From: Sulfitobacter mediterraneus
Lineage (GTDB): Bacteria; Pseudomonadota; Alphaproteobacteria; Rhodobacterales; Rhodobacteraceae
Length of the DNA: 64,000 nucleotides
NCBI RefSeq assembly: GCF_003054325.1
Contig: NZ_QBKU01000011.1
Span: 62,001-126,000, forward strand
Direction: 5' to 3'
Shown: one piece after another, positions 9,065-17,410 of the stretch
How positions within the stretch are numbered: the stretch's first letter is position 1
How the letters are laid out: each line of letters opens with the position of its first letter
Position numbers and translations under genes: made by a program
The notes under the pieces: model-generated
Seen by the model: the letters and a program-made list of their open reading frames with translations, nothing else
What the model was told of the DNA's origin: nothing
Databases searched by the model: none

Positions 9065-10140
9065 TGGATTGTCCTTTTCTGAGGGGTGTCTGCACCAAAT
9101 TGGCGTTCCAGATCGATCAGCGCCTGTTTGCGCCACAGCCCGCCGCCATATCCGGTGAGCGCCCCATCCGCCCCCAGTATCCGGTGGCAAGGGATGGCGA
9201 TGGCAATCGGATTTGCCCCATTGGCGCGGGCCACGGCGCGGGTGGCATCAGGGCGGCCCATGGCGCGGGCCAGATCGGAATAACTACTGGTCTGGCCTGC
9301 GGGGATCTCGCGCAGTGCTTGCCAAACCTGTTGCGAAAACGGCGTGCCCAGCGGGGCAAGCGGCGTTTCAAAGCGGGCGCAGCGCAGGTCAAAGAACGCC
9401 TCCAGCTCTGTTTCGATCTGGTCGGTGGGGGCAAAACGGCCAAACCCAAGGCTGCCCTTGGACATGGTGTAAAGTTTCTTAAGCTCACCCGGCAAAGCGC
9501 GGCGTTCTGCAAATTCGAGCAGGTGCAGCGCATGGGCATCGCTGACCGCGATCATCACGCCCAGCTTGGTGTCGATCCAATCAGCCCGCAACAGCGCATC
9601 CTTGGCAAAACGTCCGGGCGGCATCCCCATCCAGCGGGCAAAGGCACTGCGGAACGCGGCGGGGCTGTCATATCCGGCCTCAAGCTGTGCATCAATCACG
9701 CGAGCGCCGCCGGGCAGGCCCGCAGCACCGGTGCGCAGCCGTGTGAGCCGCGCGAGTTCCAGAAAGGTCATACCAAAGTGCCGTTTGAAACTGCGCCGCA
9801 CGGTCGACGGGTCAAGGCCCAGCGCCTGCACCTCCGCCTCGCCCCAGCGGCGGGCGGGATCGGCTTGCAAGGCCTGCATCAGTTGCACGATCATCGGATC
9901 AGCCTCTGCCGCCGTGCCGGTGGGATGGCAGCGTTTGCAGGGCCTGAACCCGGCCTCGACACAGGCGGCAACTGTTTCAAAGAAACGGCAGTTCTCGCGT
10001 TTGGGTTTGCGGGCCGGACAGGTCAATCTGCAAAAGACGCCCGTCGAGGTGACCCCGACATAGGCGCGGCCATCAAAATCCGCGTCGCGGTTTATCAACG
10101 CTGCATAAAGCGCGTTTTCATCAGGCAGATCAAACATCAT
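9058..10140 (-). CDS. ada: Ada: bifunctional methylphosphotriester/O6-methylguanine-DNA methyltransferase and transcription activator
   Basis: Suicidal DNA repair protein and regulator of the adaptive response to alkylation. At 360 residues it is full length compared with E. coli Ada (354). The zinc site is C37, C41, C68 and C71 (GVFCRLTCP and FRPCKRCHP); C37 corresponds to the methyl-accepting Cys38 of E. coli. An AraC-type helix-turn-helix segment follows, with VRRSFKRHFGMTFLELARL and FRSAFARWMGMPPGRF. The C-terminal O6-methyltransferase domain ends with IAIPCHRILG, and the acceptor is C318. It is the upstream partner of the PEP-mutase-fold gene, with a 7-base overlap. Confidence 0.96.
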   Translation of the reverse strand: MMFDLPDENALYAALINRDADFDGRAYVGVTSTGVFCRLTCPARKPKRENCRFFETVAACVEAGFRPCKRCHPTGTAAEADPMIVQLMQALQADPARRWGEAEVQALGLDPSTVRRSFKRHFGMTFLELARLTRLRTGAAGLPGGARVIDAQLEAGYDSPAAFRSAFARWMGMPPGRFAKDALLRADWIDTKLGVMIAVSDAHALHLLEFAERRALPGELKKLYTMSKGSLGFGRFAPTDQIETELEAFFDLRCARFETPLAPLGTPFSQQVWQALREIPAGQTSSYSDLARAMGRPDATRAVARANGANPIAIAIPCHRILGADGALTGYGGGLWRKQALIDLERQFGADTPQKRTIQW

Positions 10141-10273
10141 AGCCGCACCTTACGCGCAGGTTTGAAGGCTGTCCGCCTCTGATCGGGCAGCTATTCCAGA
10201 AAATGCGATCCGTTGGGAAAATGGTTTGAGGTGGCAGGGCGCCATTGCACGCCCTGCCCCGGTCTTTACAGGG

Positions 10274-11704
10274 TCACAGCCCTTTGGCGCGATAGCTGGC
10301 GGCAACCTTGTCAATCGAGACCAGATAGGCCGCCGTGCGCAGATCATCGACATCATCACGCCCGTGCCAAACCGCCGCCATGGAATCATAAGCCGTCGAC
10401 ATGGTGTCATCGAGACCAGAACGCACCAATTCCAACTCACCCGCACCGCGCAGGTATTGTTCTTTGAAATTTGGGCTCAGTTGCCAGCCAATGCCGCTGT
10501 CCGAGGACAAGCGTTCCAATTCGTCCACAACCAACTGGTGACGCGCCTCTTCCTGGCGCCGTTGCATCCGGCCAAAGCGGATGTGGCTAAGGTTTTTGAC
10601 CCATTCGAAATAGGACACCGTCACACCGCCAGCGTTTGCGTACATATCGGGAATGATCACTGTGCCTTTCTTGCGCAGAATATCATCAGCGCCCGCAGTC
10701 ACAGGGCCATTGGCCGCCTCGATGATCAGCGGCGCCTGAACCCGCTCGGCATTGCTGAGGTTGATCACACCTTCCAGCGCGGCGGGGATCAGGATATCGC
10801 ATTCCCCCTCAAGCAGTTTGGCACCGTCGGCCTCGCAATTGGCGCTGGGATAGCCGGTGATGGTGCCATGTTTGGCAATCCACTGATAAACGGCATCGAC
10901 ATCAAGACCACTTTCGTCGTGCAACGCGCCGTCCCGTTCGATGATGCCCACAACCTTGCAGCCATCCTCCTGAGACAGGAATTTCGCCGCATGGTAGCCC
11001 ACGTTGCCCAGACCCTGCACGATGACCCGTTTGCCATCCAGCTTGCCCTCTAGGCCGGCTTTCTTTTTGCCCTGCTCGTCGCGGAAGAAAGCCCGCAGCG
11101 CGTATTGCACTCCGCGGCCCGTTGCCTCTGTCCGGCCTTGAATGCCGCCTGCGTTGGTCGGCTTGCCGGTGACGCAGGCAACGCCGTTGATGTCCGTGGT
11201 GTTCATGCGTTTGTATTGGTCCGCAATCCACGCCATCTCACGCTCTCCGGTGCCCATATCGGGGGCGGGGACGTTTTGCGCCGGATTGATCATATCGCGT
11301 TTGATCAGCTCATAGGCAAAACGGCGGGTGATCAGCTCAAGCTCGTGGTCGTCATATTCGCGCGGATCAATGCACAAACCACCCTTGGAGCCGCCAAAGG
11401 GCGCCTCGACCAAAGCGCATTTGTAGGTCATCAGCGCCGCAAGCGCCTCCACCTCGTTTTGATTCACAGCCATGGAATAGCGGATACCGCCCTTGACCGG
11501 TTCCATATGTTCCGAATGCACCGAACGGTAGCCGGTGAAGGTCTGGATCTTGCCGCGCAGGCGGACCCCGAAACGCACGGTATAGGTTGCGTTACACACC
11601 CTGATTTTCTCTTCCAGCCCCGGCGGCAGGTCCATCAGTGCGACAGCACGATTGAACATCATGTCAACGCTGTCACGAAAGCTCGGCTCGTTGGAAGGGT
11701 TCAT
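10274..11704 (-). CDS. Glutamate dehydrogenase (Glu/Leu/Phe/Val family)
   Basis: Reversibly deaminates an L-amino acid, most likely glutamate to 2-oxoglutarate and ammonia. The 476-residue protein has the catalytic glycine-rich motif LVEAPFGGSKGGLCIDP with its lysine, substrate-site HSEHMEPVKGGIRYS, and PAPDMGTGEREMAWI. The Rossmann domain follows with VIVQGLGNVGYHAAKFL. The C-terminal end has ITAGADDILRKKG-like and DMYANAGGVTVSYFEWVKN stretches typical of glutamate dehydrogenases of this subgroup. A CAGGAG ribosome binding site precedes ATG 11704. Whether it uses NAD or NADP cannot be decided from motifs alone. It appears monocistronic. Confidence 0.9.
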   Translation of the reverse strand: MNPSNEPSFRDSVDMMFNRAVALMDLPPGLEEKIRVCNATYTVRFGVRLRGKIQTFTGYRSVHSEHMEPVKGGIRYSMAVNQNEVEALAALMTYKCALVEAPFGGSKGGLCIDPREYDDHELELITRRFAYELIKRDMINPAQNVPAPDMGTGEREMAWIADQYKRMNTTDINGVACVTGKPTNAGGIQGRTEATGRGVQYALRAFFRDEQGKKKAGLEGKLDGKRVIVQGLGNVGYHAAKFLSQEDGCKVVGIIERDGALHDESGLDVDAVYQWIAKHGTITGYPSANCEADGAKLLEGECDILIPAALEGVINLSNAERVQAPLIIEAANGPVTAGADDILRKKGTVIIPDMYANAGGVTVSYFEWVKNLSHIRFGRMQRRQEEARHQLVVDELERLSSDSGIGWQLSPNFKEQYLRGAGELELVRSGLDDTMSTAYDSMAAVWHGRDDVDDLRTAAYLVSIDKVAASYRAKGL

Positions 11705-12053
11705 TGGGGGCTCCTGTATTATTCCAGTGATGCAACCTATGCAGGACGACTCAGTTGGCCTTCCCCTGCGTCACCACCCTAACCGCCAGAATTGCAAGGT
11801 GCGACAATATTCATAGTTAATGCTCAATTTGTAGGCATAAGCGGTGATTCGCCGGATTCTGGGGCTTTTGTTCCTGGCTCGGAAACAGAATGCTCCAAGC
11901 ACCTGTATTGACGCTAAAATGTCGGCGAAATGGGCCCGGATTGACATTCAATGGCCCTATTTAAGACACGTTTCGGGATCACAACCTTCTTAAGGCATAG
12001 TGCGTAATCCGCGCTGCGGGCTGGTGACAGTCCAACCATGAAAAGGTGACGGT
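11705..12053. other. 349-base divergent intergenic region between glutamate dehydrogenase and tadG
   Basis: No ORF or RNA gene was recognised here. The region must hold the divergent promoters of the dehydrogenase gene (minus strand) and the tad operon (plus strand). A TTGACA hexamer lies at 11941-11946, but the A/T-rich TATTTAAG that follows at 11958 is only 11 bases downstream, too close for a standard sigma-70 promoter. An AAAAGGTGACGGT ribosome binding site precedes the tadG ATG. The region is more A/T-rich than its flanks. I see no convincing terminator or riboswitch. Confidence 0.5.
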
Positions 12054-13478
12054 ATGAAACCAGATATGAACCAAGAAATGATCGATGCGATCATGAAGCA
12101 GCCGCGGAAATTCGCCCGCGAGGAAGACGGGACAATCACCATCTTCGCGATGTTCATGGTCTTGATGATGGTGATGATCGGCGGCATTGGCGCAGACATG
12201 ATGCGCCACGAGATGGAACGCACGCGCATTCAAGCTGTCTCTGACCGGGCGGTGCTGGCCGCGGCCGACCTTGATCAGACCCTGGATCCCGAAGCCGTTG
12301 TGCGCGACTATTTCGATAAGTCGGGCATGGCTGGTTACGTGTCAAACGTCGATGTGGACGAAGGGCTGAATTACCGCACAGTGACTGTTGATGCGTCGAT
12401 GACCATGAACACACAGTTTATGGACACGATGGGCGTCGAAGAGTTGAGCGTGCCCGCCCGTTCAAGAGCGCAGGAAAAGGTCAACAAAGTCGAAATCTCC
12501 CTGGTGCTCGATATCTCCGGGTCGATGAAAAACAACAGCAAGATGGAAAACCTTCAAGATGCCGCATCAGTGTTTATCGACACTGTTCTGACGCCGGGGA
12601 ACCGTGATCTGATCTCCATCTCCATGATCCCCTATTCGGAACATGTGAATGTGGGTCAAAAGATTATGGATCAATTGAACGTCAATCAGGTCCACAACTT
12701 CTCCCATTGCCTCGAAATGCCGGACACAGAGTACAGCCACGCGTCCTTGAACCAAGGCCAGACCTACGACCAGATGCAGCATTTCCAGTGGAACTATTAC
12801 TCCAACGAATCCGGCAGCACCCGCAACACACGTTACGACACGGTCTGCCCGCGTAACTGGTACGAAGAGATTGTGCCGTTCAGCCAGGATGCCAATGATC
12901 TAAAAAACCGGATTGATCGGTTCAAACCACGTGCGGGTACGTCAATTTTCCTTGGTATGAAATGGGCCGTTTCGATGTTGGACAATTCCTTCACGACCCT
13001 TACCGGCCAATTGTCCAACGCAGGTCATGTTGATGCAGTGTTTGCTAACCGCCCGGCAACTTACGGTGATCACGAAACTCTGAAAACCATCATTCTAATG
13101 ACCGATGGCCAGAACGACCGAAGCTACCGGATTTCAGATCGTTATTACAACTCCGACAGCGAATATGCGCATTGGAACCGCTATAATCTGCAATACTATC
13201 TGTACAACTCCGTTAGCTCCTCGCGCCGCTCGCGTTACTACTGGCGCCGGTATACTGCGTCGCTTGGCGACAGCCTGCTGGACAACATCTGCGACGCCGC
13301 GAAGGTCCATAAGATGGTGATTTGGTCCATTGGTTTTGAGGTCTCCGATCACGGTGCATCCGTGATGCAGAACTGCGCCTCTTCGCCCAGCCACTTCTTC
13401 CGGGTAGAAGGTGTGGAAATCAGCGAGGCATTCTCGGCCATTGCACGCCAGATTAACCAGCTGAGGTTGACACAATGA
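12054..13478 (+). CDS. TadG-like pilus assembly protein with von Willebrand factor A domain
   Basis: A 474-residue protein anchored in the inner membrane and exposed to the periplasm. After a short cytoplasmic lead, REEDGTITIFAMFMVLMMVM gives the TadE/TadG-type hydrophobic segment (about residues 27-46). The von Willebrand A domain starts near residue 147. Its metal-ion-dependent adhesion motif is D153-x-S155-x-S157 (LVLDISGSM), and ILMTDGQND carries a later ligand. An inserted Tyr/Asn/Ser-rich stretch (YYNSDSEYAHWNRYNLQYYL) lies before the last domain segment. It heads a three-gene operon with two TadE-like genes; its stop overlaps the next start (ATGA). A role in Flp/tad pilus assembly or surface adhesion is inferred from the family. 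Confidence 0.85.
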   Translation: MKPDMNQEMIDAIMKQPRKFAREEDGTITIFAMFMVLMMVMIGGIGADMMRHEMERTRIQAVSDRAVLAAADLDQTLDPEAVVRDYFDKSGMAGYVSNVDVDEGLNYRTVTVDASMTMNTQFMDTMGVEELSVPARSRAQEKVNKVEISLVLDISGSMKNNSKMENLQDAASVFIDTVLTPGNRDLISISMIPYSEHVNVGQKIMDQLNVNQVHNFSHCLEMPDTEYSHASLNQGQTYDQMQHFQWNYYSNESGSTRNTRYDTVCPRNWYEEIVPFSQDANDLKNRIDRFKPRAGTSIFLGMKWAVSMLDNSFTTLTGQLSNAGHVDAVFANRPATYGDHETLKTIILMTDGQNDRSYRISDRYYNSDSEYAHWNRYNLQYYLYNSVSSSRRSRYYWRRYTASLGDSLLDNICDAAKVHKMVIWSIGFEVSDHGASVMQNCASSPSHFFRVEGVEISEAFSAIARQINQLRLTQ

Positions 13479-14014
13479 AGACCATCTTGAAAAACCAGTT
13501 GCGGCGTTTTCGCCGCGACGAGGACGGCTCTGCGCTGGTCATCGAATTTTGTATCTTCATCCCGATCCTCTTTGGGGCATTCCTGATGTCGGTTGAGATG
13601 GGCCTTTATTCGATGCGGCAGATGTATCTCGATCGCGGTCTCGACATCGCGGTGCGTTATGTGCGCCTGAACACCAATGTCGCCATGACCCATGACCAGA
13701 TCAAGACGATTATCTGTGACAACGCCGGGTTCCTTGAGGATTGCGACTCGTCGCTGCGCCTTGAGATGACGCCAGTTGATCCGCGCAATTTTGCGACCTT
13801 TGATCAGCAGGCCGATTGCGTAGACACAGCACAACCGGTTCAACCGGTGCGCGGGTTCACGTTGGGCCAACAACACGAACTGATGATGATGCGGGCCTGC
13901 GTGCGCTTTGATCCGGTCTATCCGACCAGCGGACTAGGCTATGCGTTCGAGAAAGACGGGTCAGGCAAGGCTAGAATGCTCTCATCCTCCACATTTGTTC
14001 AGGAGCCGGGTTAA
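13475..14014 (+). CDS. TadE-family pilus assembly protein
   Basis: A 179-residue minor-pseudopilin-like protein. The N-terminus carries the TadE signature RRDEDGSALVIEFCIFIPILFG, a charged lead followed by a hydrophobic helix of about 20 residues with an internal glutamate, as processed by the TadV prepilin peptidase. The rest is periplasmic and includes several cysteines (IICDNAGFLEDCDSS, DCVDT, ACVRF). It overlaps the upstream vWA gene by four bases, and its TAA stop overlaps the next ATG as TAATG, so all three genes are translationally coupled. No prepilin peptidase or secretion ATPase is in the window. Confidence 0.83.
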   Translation: MKTILKNQLRRFRRDEDGSALVIEFCIFIPILFGAFLMSVEMGLYSMRQMYLDRGLDIAVRYVRLNTNVAMTHDQIKTIICDNAGFLEDCDSSLRLEMTPVDPRNFATFDQQADCVDTAQPVQPVRGFTLGQQHELMMMRACVRFDPVYPTSGLGYAFEKDGSGKARMLSSSTFVQEPG

Positions 14015-14598
14015 TGCTTTATCAACGCTTCAAAGTCACTTTGAAATCCATTGCCCGTGCAGACTTCATGCGCCGGGAGGATGGTGTGATTGCCCTCGAG
14101 GCAATGATCATTCTGCCCGCTATGTTCTGGGCATTCCTGACCATGTTCTCGATCTTTCATTCGTTTCGGACCCATGGGTTGACCCAACGTGCGGCCTATT
14201 CCCTGGGCGATGCCATTTCCCGTGAGACAGTTCCGATTGATGGGGCATATCTGACCGGGCTGCACCAGTTGTTTGAATACCTCAGCAACAGTCAGGGGGA
14301 TTCTTCGATCCGCGTGACCTCGATCCTCTATGATCAGTCCGAGGATCGCTTTTATCGGGATTGGTCGCAAACGCGCGGCGGCGGCATTCTACCGCTGAGC
14401 AGTTCGGATGTCGAAAACTGGCATGATGTTTTGCCCGTTTTGCCCGACCGCGAACGCGTCATTGTGGTTGAGACATTTACGACCTACGAGGCCCCCTTCA
14501 AAACAGGGCTGGAAGAGCGCGAGATCCGCAACTTTGTGTTTACACGGCCCCGTTATGCGCCGCGCGTGTGCTGGGAAAATTGTCCGGCTGGCACCTAA
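14014..14598 (+). CDS. TadE-like pilus assembly protein
   Basis: A 194-residue protein and third gene of the tad mini-operon. It has the same architecture as its neighbour: a basic lead, then MRREDGVIALEAMIILPAMF, a TadE-type hydrophobic helix with conserved Glu. A soluble C-terminal domain ends in CWENCPAGT. The two TadE-like proteins are distinct in their C-terminal parts and are probably paralogous minor pseudopilins. The start ATG overlaps the previous stop. Its TAA stop overlaps, on the other strand, the TAG stop of the convergent membrane-protein gene. Confidence 0.8.
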   Translation: MLYQRFKVTLKSIARADFMRREDGVIALEAMIILPAMFWAFLTMFSIFHSFRTHGLTQRAAYSLGDAISRETVPIDGAYLTGLHQLFEYLSNSQGDSSIRVTSILYDQSEDRFYRDWSQTRGGGILPLSSSDVENWHDVLPVLPDRERVIVVETFTTYEAPFKTGLEEREIRNFVFTRPRYAPRVCWENCPAGT

Positions 14599-15095
14599 AT
14601 TTCTGGCATATCCGCGTCGCGGGTGGCCATCATCGCCGAGATGATCTCTGACATAAATTTGGTCTGACTGCCGGGGGTCATCCCGCCGATGCCGATCCGG
14701 CGGCCAAAACGCCACCACAGGCCCGGCCGCCAGTTGCGCGTGCTGCCGCTGCCAACCTTCAGCAAAAAACCGTTTGAGGGTTTGAACGCGAAAAATCCGC
14801 GATCCATTCCGACGATATCCGCAACCTCTGCGATGACGGTGCCGTCTGCATCCCGCAGCACCAGCGGTGTCAGTTCAACCGCGCTGGCCGTGGCGCGCCA
14901 CATCGCCTGCGCCATCCAAAGCGCCGCTGCGCCGATGCCGACAAGAAACAATTGCCATTCCCAACCGGGCGAACGCACCATCGCAATATAGATCAGCAAC
15001 ACGCCCAAGATCCCGAGCGAGACAACGCCCAAAAACCGCCGCCCAGAAGACGCCTGCACTGTGGCCAGCACTTCGTCGTTGTCCTTGAATTTCAT
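14595..15095 (-). CDS. Membrane protein of unknown function (two TM helices plus PH-like C-terminal domain)
   Basis: A 166-residue protein. A TTG four codons upstream could also open the frame, but ATG 15095 follows GGAGCTGGCG and gives MKFKDNDEVLATV. Two adjacent hydrophobic helices (FLGVVSLGILGVLLIYIAMV and WQLFLVGIGAAALWMAQAMW) are followed by a beta-rich region. That region contains LTPLVLRDADGTVIAEV, DRGFFAFKPSNGFLLKVG and WWRFGRRIGIGG, resembling small bacterial PH-like membrane proteins. No catalytic motif is evident. It lies 78 bases downstream of the CnrX-like gene on the same strand, so it may or may not belong to that operon. Confidence 0.7.
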   Translation of the reverse strand: MKFKDNDEVLATVQASSGRRFLGVVSLGILGVLLIYIAMVRSPGWEWQLFLVGIGAAALWMAQAMWRATASAVELTPLVLRDADGTVIAEVADIVGMDRGFFAFKPSNGFLLKVGSGSTRNWRPGLWWRFGRRIGIGGMTPGSQTKFMSEIISAMMATRDADMPEI

Positions 15096-15173
15096 CGCCA
15101 GCTCCAAATCCTACGGCATGTGCCTATCGCGCCGGTTCTAAGAGAGCAAGCCACGGGAACCGCAGGCAAGGCC

Positions 15174-15683
15174 CTAGTCGCGCGGCGGCTTACGCCATTT
15201 GCGCTTGGGCTTTTTCAACTCCCGCTCAAGCCGGTCTGCGTAGGACTGCCGTTCTGCCTCTGACATGGCGCTGATCCGGTCCAGCCAAGCGCTGTGTGCC
15301 GCTGTCTGCATTCCATAAGCGGCAGCGCCCTGCGCCTTGAGGATATCCCGCACGGCGTCAACCTCGAAGGGGTCTGCCCTGAGGACGGCCAACATGTTGT
15401 CATACTGCGCCCGCCGCTCGGCTCGGGAGGGCCGCGCCGCGCCGTTGTCTTTCTTCAGATTTGCGTGCAGGTCGCGCCGGTCCTTGCGCGGAAGGGCGCG
15501 TACATAGGGGGTGCCATAGCTGCGCAGCTCGGGGGCGCGATGCCGGTCCAGACCGGGACCGCCCGCATTGCGATAGACCGCACCGCCGATGGCACCGACA
15601 AACAGCAGGTTCACTGCCAAAGACAGACCCAGCGCCCAGCGCATTTTGCGGCTGGCCTTGGGTGTAGGTGTCTGATGTGCCAT
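15174..15683 (-). CDS. Periplasmic metal-sensor-like protein (CnrX/Spy/ZraP type)
   Basis: A 169-residue single-pass protein: a short cytoplasmic lead, one TM helix at about residues 15-37 (WALGLSLAVNLLFVGAIGG), then a charged, helix-rich periplasmic domain. The composition and the repeated RxxR/ELKKPKRKW-type helices fit the Metal_resist/heavy-metal-sensor family that includes CnrX. Possible ligands are H48, H73, M125 and H130. I chose ATG 15683 over an upstream in-frame ATG because it follows GAGGGATAG, five bases after the stop of the putative anti-sigma gene. The order sigma, anti-sigma, sensor resembles cnrYXH. The identity of any metal is unknown. Confidence 0.72.
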   Translation of the reverse strand: MAHQTPTPKASRKMRWALGLSLAVNLLFVGAIGGAVYRNAGGPGLDRHRAPELRSYGTPYVRALPRKDRRDLHANLKKDNGAARPSRAERRAQYDNMLAVLRADPFEVDAVRDILKAQGAAAYGMQTAAHSAWLDRISAMSEAERQSYADRLERELKKPKRKWRKPPRD

Positions 15684-15687
15684 AGAA

Positions 15688-16041
15688 CTATCCCTCTTCG
15701 ATGTCCCAGCCAAAGCCGGTCAGATCGCTGTCGTCAATGTCTGTGCTGGATTGCAAGTTCAACAGTTGTCCCGCCAGGTCCGGCAGGTTTGCGGGCGGTG
15801 CAACCCCGATCCAGAACCCGACACAGGTGGCAAAAACCAGCCCGCCAACACCCGGCCCGCCGCCCAAGGCCCGCAGCCACGAGAAAACGCCGCCCTGCGC
15901 GGGCTGTGCCGGTTGCATCTGCCCCGCATCGGCAAGGATACTGGCCATCAAGGCGTCCGGCACGGCCGGCGGGGCAGATCGTGCCGCCGCAAACAATGTC
16001 TCGATCTCTGTGTCCGATGTGTTCTTGTCAGATCGTGTCAT
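15688..16041 (-). CDS. Putative anti-sigma factor (single-pass membrane protein)
   Basis: A 117-residue protein starting MTRSDKNTSDTEIETLFAAAR, a short acidic cytoplasmic segment with one amphipathic helix (PDALMASILADAG). It has one hydrophobic segment near residues 62-80 (GGLVFATCVGFWIGV) and a short acidic periplasmic tail (DIDDSDLTGFGWDIEEG). No named domain is recognisable. The call rests on topology and context: its start overlaps the sigma gene end by 14 bases and a CnrX-like sensor follows immediately. CnrY-type anti-sigma factors are similarly small and divergent. ATG 16041 is preferred over an in-frame ATG 11 codons upstream, since it fits the coupling. Confidence 0.62.
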   Translation of the reverse strand: MTRSDKNTSDTEIETLFAAARSAPPAVPDALMASILADAGQMQPAQPAQGGVFSWLRALGGGPGVGGLVFATCVGFWIGVAPPANLPDLAGQLLNLQSSTDIDDSDLTGFGWDIEEG

Positions 16042-16618
16042 CTTCAAACCCCAATGCGTCCTTTTGCCCCTCAAGGGCCGTTTTCAGCGCCCGTTTCCCC
16101 CGCGCCGTCAAACTTTCTACGGCTTCCACGCCGATATCGAGAATGGCAGCGATCTGCGCATTACCAAGCCCATCAATATGGCGCAGCACCACCGCCTGTC
16201 TCTGCCGGTCCGGCAAAGTATTAAGCGCGGCTTGCAAGGCATCCAGCCGTGTTGCCTGCTGCATCCCCTGCATGGCCGAAGGTGCCGGATCGGCCGGTTC
16301 GGCGATGTCTTCAAGCGCGACACTGCCGCGTTTGCGCAGCCGGTCGATGCACAGATTGGCCACGACGCGGTACAGCCAAGTGCTGACCTTTGCCTCGCCT
16401 GCCCGCCACTCCGGCGCGATGCGCCAAAGCCGCATCATCGCGTCTTGCGTGACATCCTCGGCCTCCGCCTGATCGCCCAACACGCGCAGTGCATGGGCAA
16501 ACATGCGCGGGGTCACCTGCGCCGCCAGCAAACGGGCAGCGGCAGGATCGCCCGCCGCGTATCGCGCCAGAAGCTCGGCTTCGGTATCCGGTTCGGTATT
16601 GCCCGCGTGCATATTCAT
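16028..16618 (-). CDS. ECF-family RNA polymerase sigma factor
   Basis: A 196-residue alternative sigma factor with only regions 2 and 4. Region 2 reads HALRVLGDQAEAEDVTQDAMMRLWRIAPEW, then KVSTWLYRVVANLCIDRLRKR with the -10 recognition helix. Region 4 reads ALNTLPDRQRQAVVLRHIDGLGNAQIAAILDIGVEAVESLTARGKRALK, with the helix-turn-helix that reads the -35 element. It is encoded 48 bases downstream of an EF-hand protein gene and overlaps the putative anti-sigma gene by 14 bases. Autoregulation from the promoter upstream of the EF-hand gene is likely but not shown. Confidence 0.93.
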   Translation of the reverse strand: MNMHAGNTEPDTEAELLARYAAGDPAAARLLAAQVTPRMFAHALRVLGDQAEAEDVTQDAMMRLWRIAPEWRAGEAKVSTWLYRVVANLCIDRLRKRGSVALEDIAEPADPAPSAMQGMQQATRLDALQAALNTLPDRQRQAVVLRHIDGLGNAQIAAILDIGVEAVESLTARGKRALKTALEGQKDALGFEDDTI

Positions 16619-16666
16619 GATTGCTAGGGTGTGGGGGCGGTCATGACAAGCGCCCCCTGCCCGATC

Positions 16667-17212
16667 TTAGTCAGAGCTGTAGCTGCCATGGCGTTTCTTG
16701 CCATGTTTGCGCATTTCGGCAAATTCATCGGCGCTCAACGTGCCATTGCCGTCTTTGTCCAGCTTCTTGATCATTTTCGCCGGGTCGCGTTTTGCGGTCA
16801 TTTCCTCAAGCGCCAGCTTGCCATCGTCATTGGCGTCCAGCCGCGACATCATGCGTTTGCCGCGCTTGCCCTGGCGGCCTTCGGCGGCGGCTTCAAGTTC
16901 AGATGCATCCAGCGATCCGTTGCCGTCCTTGTCAAACTTCTTGAGCATCTTTTCGGCATGTTTGCCGCCATGCGCCTTGCGAGAGGCCAGCATTTCATCC
17001 GCAGTCAAAAAGCCATCACCGTTGCTGTCGGCTGCGGCAAAGCGGGCGGCGGCATGGGCGCGCATTTCGGCCTCGGTCACCTGACCGTTGCTGTCGCTGT
17101 CAATCTCGGCGAACTTGGATGCATTGCCATCGCCCTTGGCGACGGCAGCTTGACCTCCGATGGCAATCAATGCGGCCAAAGACACGATGTGAAGGGTTGC
17201 TCGAACAGTCAT
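16667..17212 (-). CDS. Secreted calcium-binding protein with five EF-hand loops
   Basis: A 181-residue exported protein. A signal peptide (MTVRATLHIVSLAALIAIGG, cleavage near AVA-KG) is followed by five canonical 12-residue EF-hand loops. They start at D38, D62, D94, D126 and D152, for example DKDGNGSLDASE and DANDDGKLALEE. The C-terminus is basic (KHGKKRHGS). The frame extends upstream of 17212, but this ATG follows AAGGAGATCACAT and gives the signal peptide. It is the first gene upstream of the ECF sigma/anti-sigma/sensor set on the same strand. Calcium binding is strongly predicted; an odd number of hands suggests one may be unpaired. Confidence 0.9.
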   Translation of the reverse strand: MTVRATLHIVSLAALIAIGGQAAVAKGDGNASKFAEIDSDSNGQVTEAEMRAHAAARFAAADSNGDGFLTADEMLASRKAHGGKHAEKMLKKFDKDGNGSLDASELEAAAEGRQGKRGKRMMSRLDANDDGKLALEEMTAKRDPAKMIKKLDKDGNGTLSADEFAEMRKHGKKRHGSYSSD

Positions 17213-17410
17213 ATGTGATCTCCTTGGTTTGTTTTTTTCCGCCCCCTTTTGAGGTGCGATACAGGTCAAACGGGCCCAAATCGGTTTTCCGTCGGACAAT
17301 TTTGAAAAAAATCGTTGAGGAGAATTTGCGACATCCCGCCGCAAGCGATATTTGCCCTCTTTCTTTTTGCCCCCGTTCCCCCCATCTAGATCGGACCAAA
17401 GGATGCTGAC

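Noticed and set aside
11941..11965. TTGACA followed by TATTTAAG as a tadG promoter
   Set aside because: The spacing is only about 11 bases, too short for sigma-70. I list the elements in the intergenic note but do not call a promoter.
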